A stretch of DNA of 64,000 nucleotides from Candidatus Gemmiger excrementigallinarum. GTDB taxonomy: Bacteria; Bacillota; Clostridia; Oscillospirales; Ruminococcaceae. The position numbers and the translations under genes are program-made. The notes under the pieces are model-generated. The model did not search any database, was not told the DNA's origin, and was given only the letters and a program-made list of their open reading frames with translations. The stretch spans positions 1 to 64,000 of the forward strand of contig DXBP01000059.1 of NCBI GenBank assembly GCA_019116445.1. Reading direction: 5' to 3'. Shown in pieces: positions 1 to 8,371 of this stretch; positions within the stretch are counted from its first letter, which is position 1; every line of letters starts with the position of its first letter.

Positions 1-123
1 AACCACAGCCGCCGCGGCCTGTTCAAGATGGTCGGCCGCCGCCGCAATCTGCTGGCCTATCTGCAAAAGAAGGACATCAACCGTTATCGTGCCCTGATCG
101 CTGAGCTGGGTCTGCGCAAGTAA
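1..123 (+). CDS. rpsO: 30S ribosomal protein S15, C-terminal part
   Basis: The window opens inside this gene; 40 codons remain before the TAA at 121-123. The residues read [20 protein letters not shown] and onward to the ELGLRK end, the conserved S15 tail. S15 binds 16S rRNA at the 20/22 junction and helps assemble the 30S platform. A strong terminator follows at once and pnp lies downstream, the usual rpsO-pnp order. Confidence 0.95.
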   Translation, partial: NHSRRGLFKMVGRRRNLLAYLQKKDINRYRALIAELGLRK

Positions 124-135
124 TTTTCGCAAAAA

Positions 136-176
136 CGGGCAGGGTGCACGCAAGCACCTTGCCCGCTTTTCTTTTT
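136..176 (+). terminator. rpsO intrinsic terminator
   Basis: An 11-12 bp GC-rich stem (136-147 with 154-165, one G-U pair, 6-nt loop) is followed by a T-rich tract. It lies 13 nt after the rpsO stop, so pnp depends on readthrough or on its own start. Confidence 0.85.
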
Positions 177-181
177 ATTCC

Positions 182-224
182 ACTGCAAGGCTTTCGGCCG
201 GGCAGGCCCGCCGTTTTGTGCAGT
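182..224 (+). other. Structured 5' leader of pnp
   Basis: ACTGCA at 182-187 can pair with TGCAGT at 219-224, enclosing a smaller GC hairpin (CGGGC...GCCCG). A further CAAGC/GCTTG hairpin lies near 238-253. Autoregulation of pnp through a leader hairpin is known in enterobacteria; here it is only a possibility. Confidence 0.3.
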
Positions 225-326
225 AAATCGAGCACCCAAGCACCGGCTTGGCTGCTGGCTTTATTGCTCAAACCGGGAGCAGGCTCGGCCACGGTATATA
301 AAATCCAAACAGAAGGAGAATCTCTC

Positions 327-2480
327 ATGGCTTACGAATTTGCTTCCCGGCTGGAAACATTCCCCCACTATCGCAAATTTGAAACGACCTTCGCCGGCCG
401 TCCCTTTGTGGTCGAAACCGGCAAAATGTGCGGTCTGTCCAACGGCAGCGCCATGGTCCGCTACGGCGATACCTGCGTGCTGTGCAACGTCACGATGAGC
501 GAGAAACCCCGGGAGGGCGTGGATTTCTTCCCCCTGAGCGTGGAGTTTGAGGAAAAACTCTACGCCGCCGGCCGCATCCCCGGCAGCTTCATGCGCCGGG
601 AAGGCCGCCCCGGCGAGCACGCCATTCTGTCCTCCCGTGTGGTGGACCGTCCCATCCGTCCGTTGTTCCCCAAGGATATGCGCAACGATGTCTGCGTCAC
701 CATGACCGTGATGAGCCTCGATCCCGATAACTCGGCCGAGATCACCGGTATGAACGGCGCCTCCCTGGCCATCGCCATGTCCGACATTCCCTGGAATGGC
801 CCCATTGCCGGTGTGTTTGTCGGCCTGGTGGACGGTGAGATTGTGCTCAACCCCACCAAGGAACAGCGCGAGCGCAGTGACCTGTCCCTGACGCTGGCCG
901 CCAGCCAGGAAAAGATCGTCATGATCGAGGCCGGTGCCAACGAAGTGGACGAGGAAACCATGATGGCCGCCATCAAGGCCGGCCATGCCGAGATCAAGAA
1001 GATGCTGGCTTTCATCAACAGCATTGTGGCGGAGATCGGCAAGCCCAAAAAGACCTTTACCCCCGTGGAACTGGATCACGCCCTGCTGGCGGATGTCTAC
1101 GCCAAGCACCTGGACGAAGTCAAGGCTGCCATGGACACCGACGATAAGAATGTGCGTGACGCTGCGCTGCTGCCCATTATGGACGCCATCGCTGCCGAAC
1201 ATCCTGAACTGACCGCCGCCGACATTGACCTCATCAGCTACAAGCTGCAGAAGAAGGTCGTGCGTACCTGGCTGCTGGAAGACGGCAAGCGCGTGGATGG
1301 CCGCGGCATCAACGAGATCCGTCCTCTGGCTGCGGAAGTGGGCTTGCTGCCCCGCGTGCACGGTTCCGGTATGTTCACCCGTGGTCAGACCCAGGTGCTT
1401 ACCATCTGCACCCTGGGCTCCACCAAGGATGCCCAGCTGATGGACGATTTGTCCGACACCCAGTACAAGCGTTATATCCATCACTACAACTTCCCGCCGT
1501 ACTCTGTGGGTGAGGCCCGTGCTCCCCGCAGCCCCGGCCGTCGTGAGATCGGTCACGGCAACCTGGCGGAGCGTGCGCTGGTCCCGGTCCTGCCCGATCA
1601 GGCGGAATTCCCCTACACCATCCGCTGTGTTTCCGAGGTGCTGTCCTCCAACGGTTCCACCTCCCAGGCTTCCATCTGCGGTTCCACCCTGGCTCTGATG
1701 GATGCCGGTGTGCCCATCAAGGCGCCTGTGGCCGGTATCTCCTGCGGTCTGATCACCGACGGCGACCCCCTGCAGGGCGGCCGCTGGATGACCATGCTGG
1801 ACATCCAGGGCGTGGAAGACTTCCACGGTGATATGGACTTCAAGGTAGGCGGTACCCGCCGCGGCATCACCGCCATCCAGATGGATATTAAGGTGGACGG
1901 TCTGACTTACGAGATCGTGGAGGAAGCATTGGAGAAGTGCCGCAAGGGCCGCTTGTATATCCTGGATCAGATCATCAAGCCGGTCATCGCCGAGCCTCGC
2001 GCCGAACTGTCCAAGTATGCGCCCAAGATGTTCAGCATGATGATTCCTGTGGATAAGATCAAAGACGTCATCGGCAAGGGCGGCAAGGTCATTCAGGAAA
2101 TGTGCGCCAACTTCAACTGCAAGATCGATATTGAGGAGGACGGTCACGTCTTTATCTCTGCGGTGGATCAGGAGGACGCCAAGCGTGCCATTTCCACCAT
2201 CAAGACCATTGTGGAAGATCCCGAGATCGGTGCCATCTACAAAGGCCGCGTGACCCGTCTGATGAACTTCGGTGCTTTCGTCGAGATCGCGCCGGGTAAG
2301 GAAGGCCTGGTCCATATTTCCAAGCTGGATGATCACCGCGTGGAGCACGTGGAGGATGTGGTTGCCGTGGGTGATCCCATCTTCGTCATGGTCACCGATA
2401 TCGACCAGCAGGGCCGCATCAACCTGTCCCGAAAAGATGCGCTGGCTGCCATCGCCAAGAAGCGCGCTGAACAGCAGTAA
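327..2480 (+). CDS. pnp: Polyribonucleotide nucleotidyltransferase (PNPase)
   Basis: This is the phosphorolytic 3'-5' exoribonuclease that releases nucleoside diphosphates during mRNA decay. The 717-residue product has the full PNPase order: RNase PH domain 1 (about 20-150), a helical linker, RNase PH domain 2 (about 330-470), a KH domain with the GKGG loop (about 565-625) and a C-terminal S1 domain (about 637-705, GRVTRLMNFGAFVEI). The reading frame is open further upstream to 144, but the ATG at 327 has a good ribosome-binding site (AGAAGGAGA, 7 nt away) and begins MAYEFASRLE, as expected for the family. The earlier in-frame codons overlap the rpsO terminator. A bidirectional terminator follows the stop. 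Confidence 0.97.
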   Translation: MAYEFASRLETFPHYRKFETTFAGRPFVVETGKMCGLSNGSAMVRYGDTCVLCNVTMSEKPREGVDFFPLSVEFEEKLYAAGRIPGSFMRREGRPGEHAILSSRVVDRPIRPLFPKDMRNDVCVTMTVMSLDPDNSAEITGMNGASLAIAMSDIPWNGPIAGVFVGLVDGEIVLNPTKEQRERSDLSLTLAASQEKIVMIEAGANEVDEETMMAAIKAGHAEIKKMLAFINSIVAEIGKPKKTFTPVELDHALLADVYAKHLDEVKAAMDTDDKNVRDAALLPIMDAIAAEHPELTAADIDLISYKLQKKVVRTWLLEDGKRVDGRGINEIRPLAAEVGLLPRVHGSGMFTRGQTQVLTICTLGSTKDAQLMDDLSDTQYKRYIHHYNFPPYSVGEARAPRSPGRREIGHGNLAERALVPVLPDQAEFPYTIRCVSEVLSSNGSTSQASICGSTLALMDAGVPIKAPVAGISCGLITDGDPLQGGRWMTMLDIQGVEDFHGDMDFKVGGTRRGITAIQMDIKVDGLTYEIVEEALEKCRKGRLYILDQIIKPVIAEPRAELSKYAPKMFSMMIPVDKIKDVIGKGGKVIQEMCANFNCKIDIEEDGHVFISAVDQEDAKRAISTIKTIVEDPEIGAIYKGRVTRLMNFGAFVEIAPGKEGLVHISKLDDHRVEHVEDVVAVGDPIFVMVTDIDQQGRINLSRKDALAAIAKKRAEQQ

Positions 2481-2491
2481 ATACAAAAAAC

Positions 2492-2530
2492 AGGAGGCCG
2501 GCTCCCACAAGGGAGCCGGCCTCCTTTCTT
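2492..2530. terminator. Bidirectional terminator between pnp and ackA
   Basis: A perfect 15-bp stem (2492-2506 with 2511-2525, ACAA loop) has T-rich sequence on the plus side and an A6 run before it, so it can end both convergent genes. Confidence 0.9.
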
Positions 2531-2557
2531 TGTTGTGAAAAGCGCAAAAGGGGAAAA

Positions 2558-3769
2558 TTACTGATTTTCCAGCACTTCTTTGGTGTCGCGGGCAATCATC
2601 AGCTCTTCGTTGGTTTCCACCACCAGCGTGCGGACACGAGCGCCCCAGGCGGTGATTTCCACTACGTCTTTGTGCTGGTTGCGCACGTTGTGGTTCTTGT
2701 CGGTGTCGATGCGAACACCCAGCCAGTCCATGTGGTGGCAGATCTTGGCACGGGATTCATCATCGTGCTCGCCGATGCCGCCGGTAAAGACGATGGCGTC
2801 CACGCCGCCCATAGCGGCAATGTAGCTGCCGATGATCTTCTTGATCTGGTAGTTCAGCATATCCAGGGCCAGCTGAGCGCGCTCGTTGCCGTCCTTGGAG
2901 GCGGATTCCACGTCGCGAATATCGCTGGAAACACCGGAAACACCCAGCAGACCGGATTTCTTGTTCAGGATCTCATCCAGCTGATGGCCGGTGATTTCCA
3001 GGGTATACTTCAGGTAGTTGACCACAGAGGGGTCCAGGTCGCCGCAGCGGGTGCCCATCATCAGACCAGCCAGGGGAGTCATGCCCATGGAGGTATCCAC
3101 CACGCGGCCCTGGTCCACAGCGGCAATGGAAGAACCGTTGCCCAGGTGGCAGGTGATCAGCTTCAGGCGCTCAATGGGCTCTTCCAGATACTCAGCAGCG
3201 CGGTGGCTGACGTATTTGTGGCTGGTGCCGTGGAAGCCGTAACGGCGCACGCCGTACTTCTCATAGTACTCATAAGGAATGGCGTACATATAGGCCTTGG
3301 AGGGCATGGTGGAATGGAAAGCCGTATCGAACACGGCAATGTTGGGCTTGTCCTCGCCAAAGACTTTGTAGGAGGCTTCGATACCCAGGATGGCGGCGGG
3401 GTTGTGCAGCGGTGCAAGGGGAGAAAGATCGTGAATTGCCTTCACAACGTCGGGGGTGATCAGGCAGCTCTGCTTGAACTTTTCGCCGCCATGTACAACG
3501 CGATGGCCGATCGCGTCGATTTCGCTGACCTGGTCAATGACCTTGCCCTCGCCGGTGGTCATCTTCTTGACGACTTCGCCGAACGCCTCGGTGTGAGTGG
3601 GGAAGATCGCGGGCGTGGTAGCCTTATGGCCGTTCGCCTCGTGGGTGATCATGCTGCTCTCCATGCCGATGCGTTCACACAGGCCTTTGCAAAGAACCTT
3701 CTCACCGTCCATATCGATGAGCTGGTACTTCAGGCTCGAAGAACCGCAGTTGATAACCAGAATTTTCAT
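2558..3769 (-). CDS. ackA: Acetate kinase
   Basis: AckA interconverts acetyl phosphate plus ADP with acetate plus ATP, the energy-yielding last step of acetate fermentation. The 403-residue protein shows the ASKHA-kinase signatures: VINCGSSSLKYQ at the N terminus, HRVVHGGEKF, FDTAFHSTMP (catalytic Asp), GFHGTSHKYVS, HLGNGSS and GTRCGDLDPS. The start at 3769 was chosen because AAGGAGGAAACCTC precedes it and MKILVINCG matches the family; the frame is open 31 codons further upstream but that part covers the promoter. No pta gene is visible nearby. The neighbour tmcAL is transcribed divergently. Confidence 0.97.
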   Translation of the reverse strand: MKILVINCGSSSLKYQLIDMDGEKVLCKGLCERIGMESSMITHEANGHKATTPAIFPTHTEAFGEVVKKMTTGEGKVIDQVSEIDAIGHRVVHGGEKFKQSCLITPDVVKAIHDLSPLAPLHNPAAILGIEASYKVFGEDKPNIAVFDTAFHSTMPSKAYMYAIPYEYYEKYGVRRYGFHGTSHKYVSHRAAEYLEEPIERLKLITCHLGNGSSIAAVDQGRVVDTSMGMTPLAGLMMGTRCGDLDPSVVNYLKYTLEITGHQLDEILNKKSGLLGVSGVSSDIRDVESASKDGNERAQLALDMLNYQIKKIIGSYIAAMGGVDAIVFTGGIGEHDDESRAKICHHMDWLGVRIDTDKNHNVRNQHKDVVEITAWGARVRTLVVETNEELMIARDTKEVLENQ

Positions 3770-3827
3770 GAGGTTTCCTCCTTCAGTGGTGTGGGGCGCA
3801 AAACGCCCTTTTCGAATTATTAAAAAT

Positions 3828-3856
3828 ATTATATAATGGGGGCAGAGGATTTTCAA
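3828..3856 (-). promoter_or_regulatory. ackA promoter
   Basis: On the minus strand TTGAAA (3851-3856) and TATAAT (3828-3833) are separated by 17 nt. Transcription would start near 3821, giving a leader of about 50 nt. The plus strand also reads TATAAT at 3832-3837, which could serve tmcAL with a weak -35. Confidence 0.8.
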
Positions 3857-3904
3857 GGACAATTAACGCAAGATAGCACAATTTTTGCATAGTAGGAGCG
3901 ACGC

Positions 3905-5071
3905 ATGAAATTTGCAGGCATCATTACGGAATACGATCCTTTTCATAACGGACATGCCGCGCAGCTGGCAGCGGCGCGCCGTGCGGGAGCGGCGTGCATC
4001 GCAGTCTGTATGAGCAGTGGTGCCGTACAGCGGGGCGGTGTTCCGATTTTGCCGGATGCGGTCCGGGCCCGTGCCGCGCTGGAAGCGGGAGCAGACCTGG
4101 TGGTGGCACTGCCGGCCCCCTATGCCTGCGCCACGGCGGAACAGTTCGCGGCGGCCGGGGTCAGTCTGCTGGCCGCTTTGGGGTGTGACACCCTGGTTTT
4201 TGGTGCCGAAACGCCGGATGCGGCTCTTTTGCGGCAGGCGGCAGCCTTGCTGCAGCGGGAGGAACTGCAGCCTTTGCTGCGGCAGAAACTCAGCGCCGGC
4301 ATGACTTATGCGGCAGCCCGGGCCGAAGCGGCGGAGGCGTTGGTGCCCGGTATGGGCGCTCTGCTGCGCACACCCAATAACATTTTGGGGATTGAGTACT
4401 GTAAGGCCATCCTGAACCAAAAGGCAGCACTGCAACCGATGCCGCTGCCCCGCTGGGGCGCGGCCCATGGCGGTGCGGCAGGGGAACATAACGGCACCCC
4501 GATGGCCAGTGCCAGTTATCTGCGGCAGCATACGCTGGAAGAATGGGCGCCTTTTGTGCCGCAAACCGCCATGGAATTGTACCGGAAGGCCGCAGCGGAA
4601 GGCCAACTCCTTGACGCCCAAAAGTTTGAAACCGCCGTACTGGCTTTGTTGCGTGCCGCGCCACCGGAGCGCTTTGCCCGGGCACGCGGCGTCAGCGAAG
4701 GATTGGAAAACCGGCTGGCAGCTGCTGTGCGGGAGGCCGACAGCCTGGAAGAACTGTATACACGCCTGAAAACCAAGCGTTACCCCCACGCCCGGCTGCG
4801 TCGGCTGGTGCTGGATGCCGCATTGGAGTTCCCGGCGGAATTGCCGGAACCTCCCTATCTGTTGGTACTGGGGGCGCGCAAAGCCGTGCTGCCGCGGCTG
4901 AAACAGGCCTGGCTTCCCGCCGGAACTTCTCTGGCGGATTTGATGCGCACCGGCGAGGAGGCGCGCAAAATCGGAGAATTGCATAGCCGTGCGGTGGATT
5001 TTTCGTCGCTTTGCAGATGTAAAATCCGGCCCATGGGCCTTGCTTTCACCGCCAAGCCGGTGATACTATGA
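3905..5071 (+). CDS. tmcAL: tRNA(Met) cytidine acetate ligase (TmcAL/YlbM family)
   Basis: TmcAL uses ATP and free acetate to make N4-acetylcytidine at the wobble position of elongator tRNA-Met. The 388-residue product is close to the family length of about 400. It starts with the nucleotidyltransferase fold and an HxGH motif (H14, H17 in YDPFHNGH), followed by MSSGAVQRGGVP and LLRTPNNILGIEYCKAI, both typical of the former DUF795/YlbM family. AGGAG precedes the ATG by 6 nt. It is divergent from ackA, so an acetate-producing and an acetate-consuming enzyme share an intergenic region of about 135 bp. Confidence 0.88.
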   Translation: MKFAGIITEYDPFHNGHAAQLAAARRAGAACIAVCMSSGAVQRGGVPILPDAVRARAALEAGADLVVALPAPYACATAEQFAAAGVSLLAALGCDTLVFGAETPDAALLRQAAALLQREELQPLLRQKLSAGMTYAAARAEAAEALVPGMGALLRTPNNILGIEYCKAILNQKAALQPMPLPRWGAAHGGAAGEHNGTPMASASYLRQHTLEEWAPFVPQTAMELYRKAAAEGQLLDAQKFETAVLALLRAAPPERFARARGVSEGLENRLAAAVREADSLEELYTRLKTKRYPHARLRRLVLDAALEFPAELPEPPYLLVLGARKAVLPRLKQAWLPAGTSLADLMRTGEEARKIGELHSRAVDFSSLCRCKIRPMGLAFTAKPVIL

Positions 5072-5216
5072 ATATGGAGAAAAAATGCGCGAAATATACC
5101 CTTTGTTGCATTTTTGACGTGCAAAATCGGTGCGGTAAAGGCACAGGGTATACAATAATAACCATTCAGACGATGATCCGCTTCCCAGTCCCTGCTGCCC
5201 GAAAGGAGGTCTTCTG

Positions 5217-6497
5217 ATGAAAAAACGGTATGCTTCTTTGGCGTTGCTTCTGCTGCTGACAGCCTGCGGAACACCAGCAGAAAAAACGCAGTCCGCCCAG
5301 TCCCTGACGTCGGCCGCTACGGCGGAAATGGCCGAGCCGGCTGTCACACCTGTACCCACCGAAGAACCCACTCTGCCGCTTCACTGGATCGACGTACAGA
5401 ACAGTGAGGGCCGCTTTCAGCGGGAGCCGGTCTATGGGGCGGGCGGCTATGGGGATGGCGGTGTGGTGGCCCGCTACGTGGATTTTTACGATGCCACGGA
5501 GCAGATCATTGGCGAACCCCTGGAGCTGGAAAACGCTAATCTGTACCTGCTGGCCGATGACGAGTTCCTCTACTGGAGCTGGTCCGGCATGATCCGTGAC
5601 ACACCGATTCTGCTGCGCAGCAATCTGGACGGCAGTAATCGGGATTCCCTGTATGATTTTCCACAGGGCACGGCTATTTCCGTTTGGGACGGTGGCATGG
5701 CCAGCGATGGGACGGCGCTGTATTTCCAGTATTGCCGTATCTCGGATAATCCGGCAGTTCCCGATGAATATGAACTGGTTCGCCTGGACCCGGAAGCCAA
5801 AACCATGGAAACGCTCACCAAATGGAACACGTTTGGCGGAACTTTGGTGGGGGTATGGAACGACCGGTTGCTGATCACCCGCACAACACTGGCGGACGAT
5901 TGTCCGGTTGAACCCGTTTACAGTACCTATCACCTGGCCAACCGGGAAGAACTGTCTGCCTGGCTGACGACCACGCTGTGTGCCTTGAATCCGGCTACCG
6001 GCCAGGAGGAGGTGCTGTACACCTCCACGATTGATGGGATGCTGGACAGAACCCTGGCGGAAGATGCTCTGTGGAGCGTGGACGATCAAAACCAGCTGAT
6101 CCGCCGTCCGTTGGGCGAAACTGAGGACCAGGTGCTGGTCCAGCTGCCGGAGGGGCTGTACATTTGGGGTATCTACACCGAGGATGTGATGCTGTACGGC
6201 CAGGAGGACGGTGAGGAATGGCTTTATGTCTATAACCTCGCAGGCGGTTCGCTGAATCAAAGCCCCCGGAAACAGTGGTTCGGTGGGGAGTATCGGGCCA
6301 TCTCGGTAATAGGGGAGGCCGGACCGGGGCGGTATCTGGTCATAGACGATGCCAATACCGGTATGCAGCAGCTGGCCGGAAGCGATGGCACTCAGTATCT
6401 GATCGACGGATATACCCGGTACGCCATTGCCGGCAGGGATGCCCTGCTGGACACCAATGTGCCGCTGGTTCCAGTCACTCGTCCGGGTGTGGCCTAA
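5217..6497 (+). CDS. Lipoprotein, likely beta-propeller-like, function unknown
   Basis: The 426-residue protein starts with a lipoprotein signal peptide (MKKRYASLALLLLLTAC; lipobox LTAC, Cys17), then a Thr/Ala/Pro-rich spacer to about residue 55. The rest is rich in short beta-type repeats: YLLADDEFLYWSW, LVGVWNDRLLI, LWSVDDQNQLIRR. It has the same layout as the tandem lipoproteins at 17045-18346 and 18365-19663 but lacks their Cys/His knuckle. The start is set by AAGGAGG 8 nt before the ATG. fruK follows after 24 nt, so the two may be co-transcribed. I do not recognise a function; an extracytoplasmic sensing or binding role is a guess. Confidence 0.8.
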   Translation: MKKRYASLALLLLLTACGTPAEKTQSAQSLTSAATAEMAEPAVTPVPTEEPTLPLHWIDVQNSEGRFQREPVYGAGGYGDGGVVARYVDFYDATEQIIGEPLELENANLYLLADDEFLYWSWSGMIRDTPILLRSNLDGSNRDSLYDFPQGTAISVWDGGMASDGTALYFQYCRISDNPAVPDEYELVRLDPEAKTMETLTKWNTFGGTLVGVWNDRLLITRTTLADDCPVEPVYSTYHLANREELSAWLTTTLCALNPATGQEEVLYTSTIDGMLDRTLAEDALWSVDDQNQLIRRPLGETEDQVLVQLPEGLYIWGIYTEDVMLYGQEDGEEWLYVYNLAGGSLNQSPRKQWFGGEYRAISVIGEAGPGRYLVIDDANTGMQQLAGSDGTQYLIDGYTRYAIAGRDALLDTNVPLVPVTRPGVA

Positions 6498-6521
6498 AAA
6501 ACATAAAAAGGAAGCGTTTCT

Positions 6522-7427
6522 ATGATTTATACGGTGACCTTTAACCCCGCTATTGACTATGTGGTGCGGCTGGATGCCCCGCTGCAAGCGGGCGCTGTGA
6601 ACCGTGCGGCAGGGGAGGACTGTGTTCTCGGCGGAAAAGGCATCAATGTGTCCGGCGTATTGGCACAGCTTGGCTGCCCCAGCGTGGCCCTGGGGTTTGT
6701 GGCCGGGGAAACCGGCGCCTGGCTGGAACGGGGACTGGCGGCCCAGGGGCTGCAAACGGATTTTATCCATCTGCCATCGGGGATGACCCGCATCAATGTT
6801 AAGATCAAAGCCGGGCGGGAAACGGAACTGAACGGTGCCGGGCCTGCCATCCCGCCCGAGGCCATGGAGCAGCTGGCCCAAAAGCTGGATGCCTTGCAGC
6901 CCGATGATATTCTGGTGCTGGCGGGCAGTATCCCGGCCAGCCTGCCGGCGGATACTTACGAAAAAATCCTTGCCCGTTTGCAGGGCCGCGGGGTACGCAC
7001 TGTGGTGGATGCGTCGGGGCAGCTTCTGATAAAAGTGCTGCCTTACGGGCCGTTTCTCATCAAGCCGAACCATCACGAGCTGGCCGAGATCGCAGGCCGC
7101 GCGCTGCACGGCGATGCAGAGATTGCCCAGGCGGCCCTGGCGTTGCAGCGCCAGGGGGCACGCAATGTGCTTGTCAGCATGGCGGGGGACGGTGCACTGC
7201 TGTTGGATGAAACCGGTGCGGTGCATCGCATCGGTACACCCAAGGGCACTGTCATCAACAGCGTGGGCGCCGGGGACAGTATGTTGGCCGGTTTTGTGGC
7301 GGGCTACCTGCAAAGCAGCTCCTATGAAACCGCTCTGCGCCTGGGTACGGCCTGCGGTAGCGCCACGGCTTTCAGTCTGGGGCTGGCGACCCGCCACGAC
7401 ATCGACCGGCTTCTGGCAGAACTGTAA
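6522..7427 (+). CDS. fruK: 1-phosphofructokinase (PfkB family)
   Basis: FruK phosphorylates fructose 1-phosphate to fructose 1,6-bisphosphate. The 301-residue protein has the PfkB-family motifs: the substrate-binding LGGKGINVSGVLA near residue 40, IKPNHHEL in the middle, and NSVGAGDSMLAGF near residue 245 with the catalytic Asp in AGDSM. These fit the FruK/LacC branch better than ribokinase. AAGGAAG lies 7 nt before the ATG. No fructose PTS gene or DeoR-type regulator is adjacent, so the source of fructose 1-phosphate is not evident. Tagatose-6-phosphate kinase is the main alternative. Confidence 0.88.
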   Translation: MIYTVTFNPAIDYVVRLDAPLQAGAVNRAAGEDCVLGGKGINVSGVLAQLGCPSVALGFVAGETGAWLERGLAAQGLQTDFIHLPSGMTRINVKIKAGRETELNGAGPAIPPEAMEQLAQKLDALQPDDILVLAGSIPASLPADTYEKILARLQGRGVRTVVDASGQLLIKVLPYGPFLIKPNHHELAEIAGRALHGDAEIAQAALALQRQGARNVLVSMAGDGALLLDETGAVHRIGTPKGTVINSVGAGDSMLAGFVAGYLQSSSYETALRLGTACGSATAFSLGLATRHDIDRLLAEL

Positions 7428-7432
7428 TGCAA

Positions 7433-7470
7433 AACCCGGCGGGGGTTGTCCCTGCCGGGTTTCTGTGTTA
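7433..7470 (+). terminator. fruK terminator
   Basis: A 12-bp stem (7433-7444 with 7450-7461, one G-U pair) with a 5-nt loop and a short, weak T tract lies just after the fruK stop. Confidence 0.65.
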
Positions 7471-7507
7471 TGATGAAACGGAATTCAGAGAGAGGGGAAG
7501 TAAGCCT

Positions 7508-8314
7508 ATGCAGAATCACAACAGTGTACCCGGTGCGGAAATCGCGCTGGAAGGTGCGGTGAATTTTCGGGAGTTGGGCGGGTATCCGGCTGGGGATGGC
7601 CGCAGAGTGCGCTACGGCCTTTTGTATCGCGGCGGCAATCTGGATGCGCTGCAAAGCCCGGCGGATCGGGCCGTGTTGGAAAGCTGGCATCTGCGCGACA
7701 TCCTGGATCTGCGCAGTGCCGGTGAATGTGTAAAGCATCCCGACCCGGAGGTGCCGGGAGCGGAGTGCCATCGCGTCTGTGCCATGCGGATGGCCGATGG
7801 CACAGAGATGGACTTTTCCTCTTCCGGCATCGAGCGCCTGGCGGCGGAAAAGGCTGCGTTTGAGAAGGCGGCCGGGCACCCGGTTCATGACTATGACTGG
7901 TTCAGTGTGCTGTACCGGCAAATGCCCTTTGAAAATCCCGCCTATCATACGCTGTTTGCTCTGTTGGAGCAGCATCGCGGGCCGCTGCTGTTTCATTGTA
8001 CCTGCGGCAAGGACCGCACCGGCATTGCCGCCATGTTGATTTTGCTGGCCCTGGGGGTGGACCGGGAAACCGCCGTCCGCGACTATATGCTGACCAATAC
8101 CTACCGCCACGAAATCATCGAGGCATCGCTGCGTGGCAAGTCGCCGGAAGAACGACGTCTGCAACTCTCGGTGGAAGGGGTGGACGAAGCTATGGGCGCG
8201 GGGGCTATCGACGAGATCCTGCGCCGCTTCGGCAGCTATGAAGCGTATTTTTCGGCTGAGTTTGGTCTGGATGCCGGACGCCTGGCCGCGTTGCGTGATT
8301 TTTATCTGGAATAA
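7508..8314 (+). CDS. Tyrosine-protein phosphatase (Y_phosphatase3 / DSP-like)
   Basis: The 268-residue protein carries the CX5R phosphatase loop HCTCGKDRTG (nucleophile Cys164, Arg170). Upstream are NFRELGGY and LLYRGGNL, and ILDLRS before the loop, all standard for the bacterial tyrosine phosphatase family that includes Listeria LipA-like enzymes. Family members remove phosphate from phosphotyrosine or phosphoinositides; the substrate here is unknown. No signal peptide is seen. The ATG at 7508 follows GAGAGGGGAAG; the frame is open 27 codons upstream, but that part overlaps the fruK terminator. A strong terminator follows. Confidence 0.9.
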   Translation: MQNHNSVPGAEIALEGAVNFRELGGYPAGDGRRVRYGLLYRGGNLDALQSPADRAVLESWHLRDILDLRSAGECVKHPDPEVPGAECHRVCAMRMADGTEMDFSSSGIERLAAEKAAFEKAAGHPVHDYDWFSVLYRQMPFENPAYHTLFALLEQHRGPLLFHCTCGKDRTGIAAMLILLALGVDRETAVRDYMLTNTYRHEIIEASLRGKSPEERRLQLSVEGVDEAMGAGAIDEILRRFGSYEAYFSAEFGLDAGRLAALRDFYLE

Positions 8315-8320
8315 ATGAAG

Positions 8321-8360
8321 GGAGCGCTGCCCGCAGGGGCAGCGCTCCGTTGCTTTTGTT
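8321..8360. terminator. Terminator between phosphatase gene and pfkA
   Basis: A perfect 12-bp stem (8321-8332 with 8337-8348, GCAG loop) is followed by a T-rich tract on the plus side. Its position between convergent genes suggests it may also end pfkA transcription. Confidence 0.8.
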
Positions 8361-8371
8361 GTTTGAACCGA

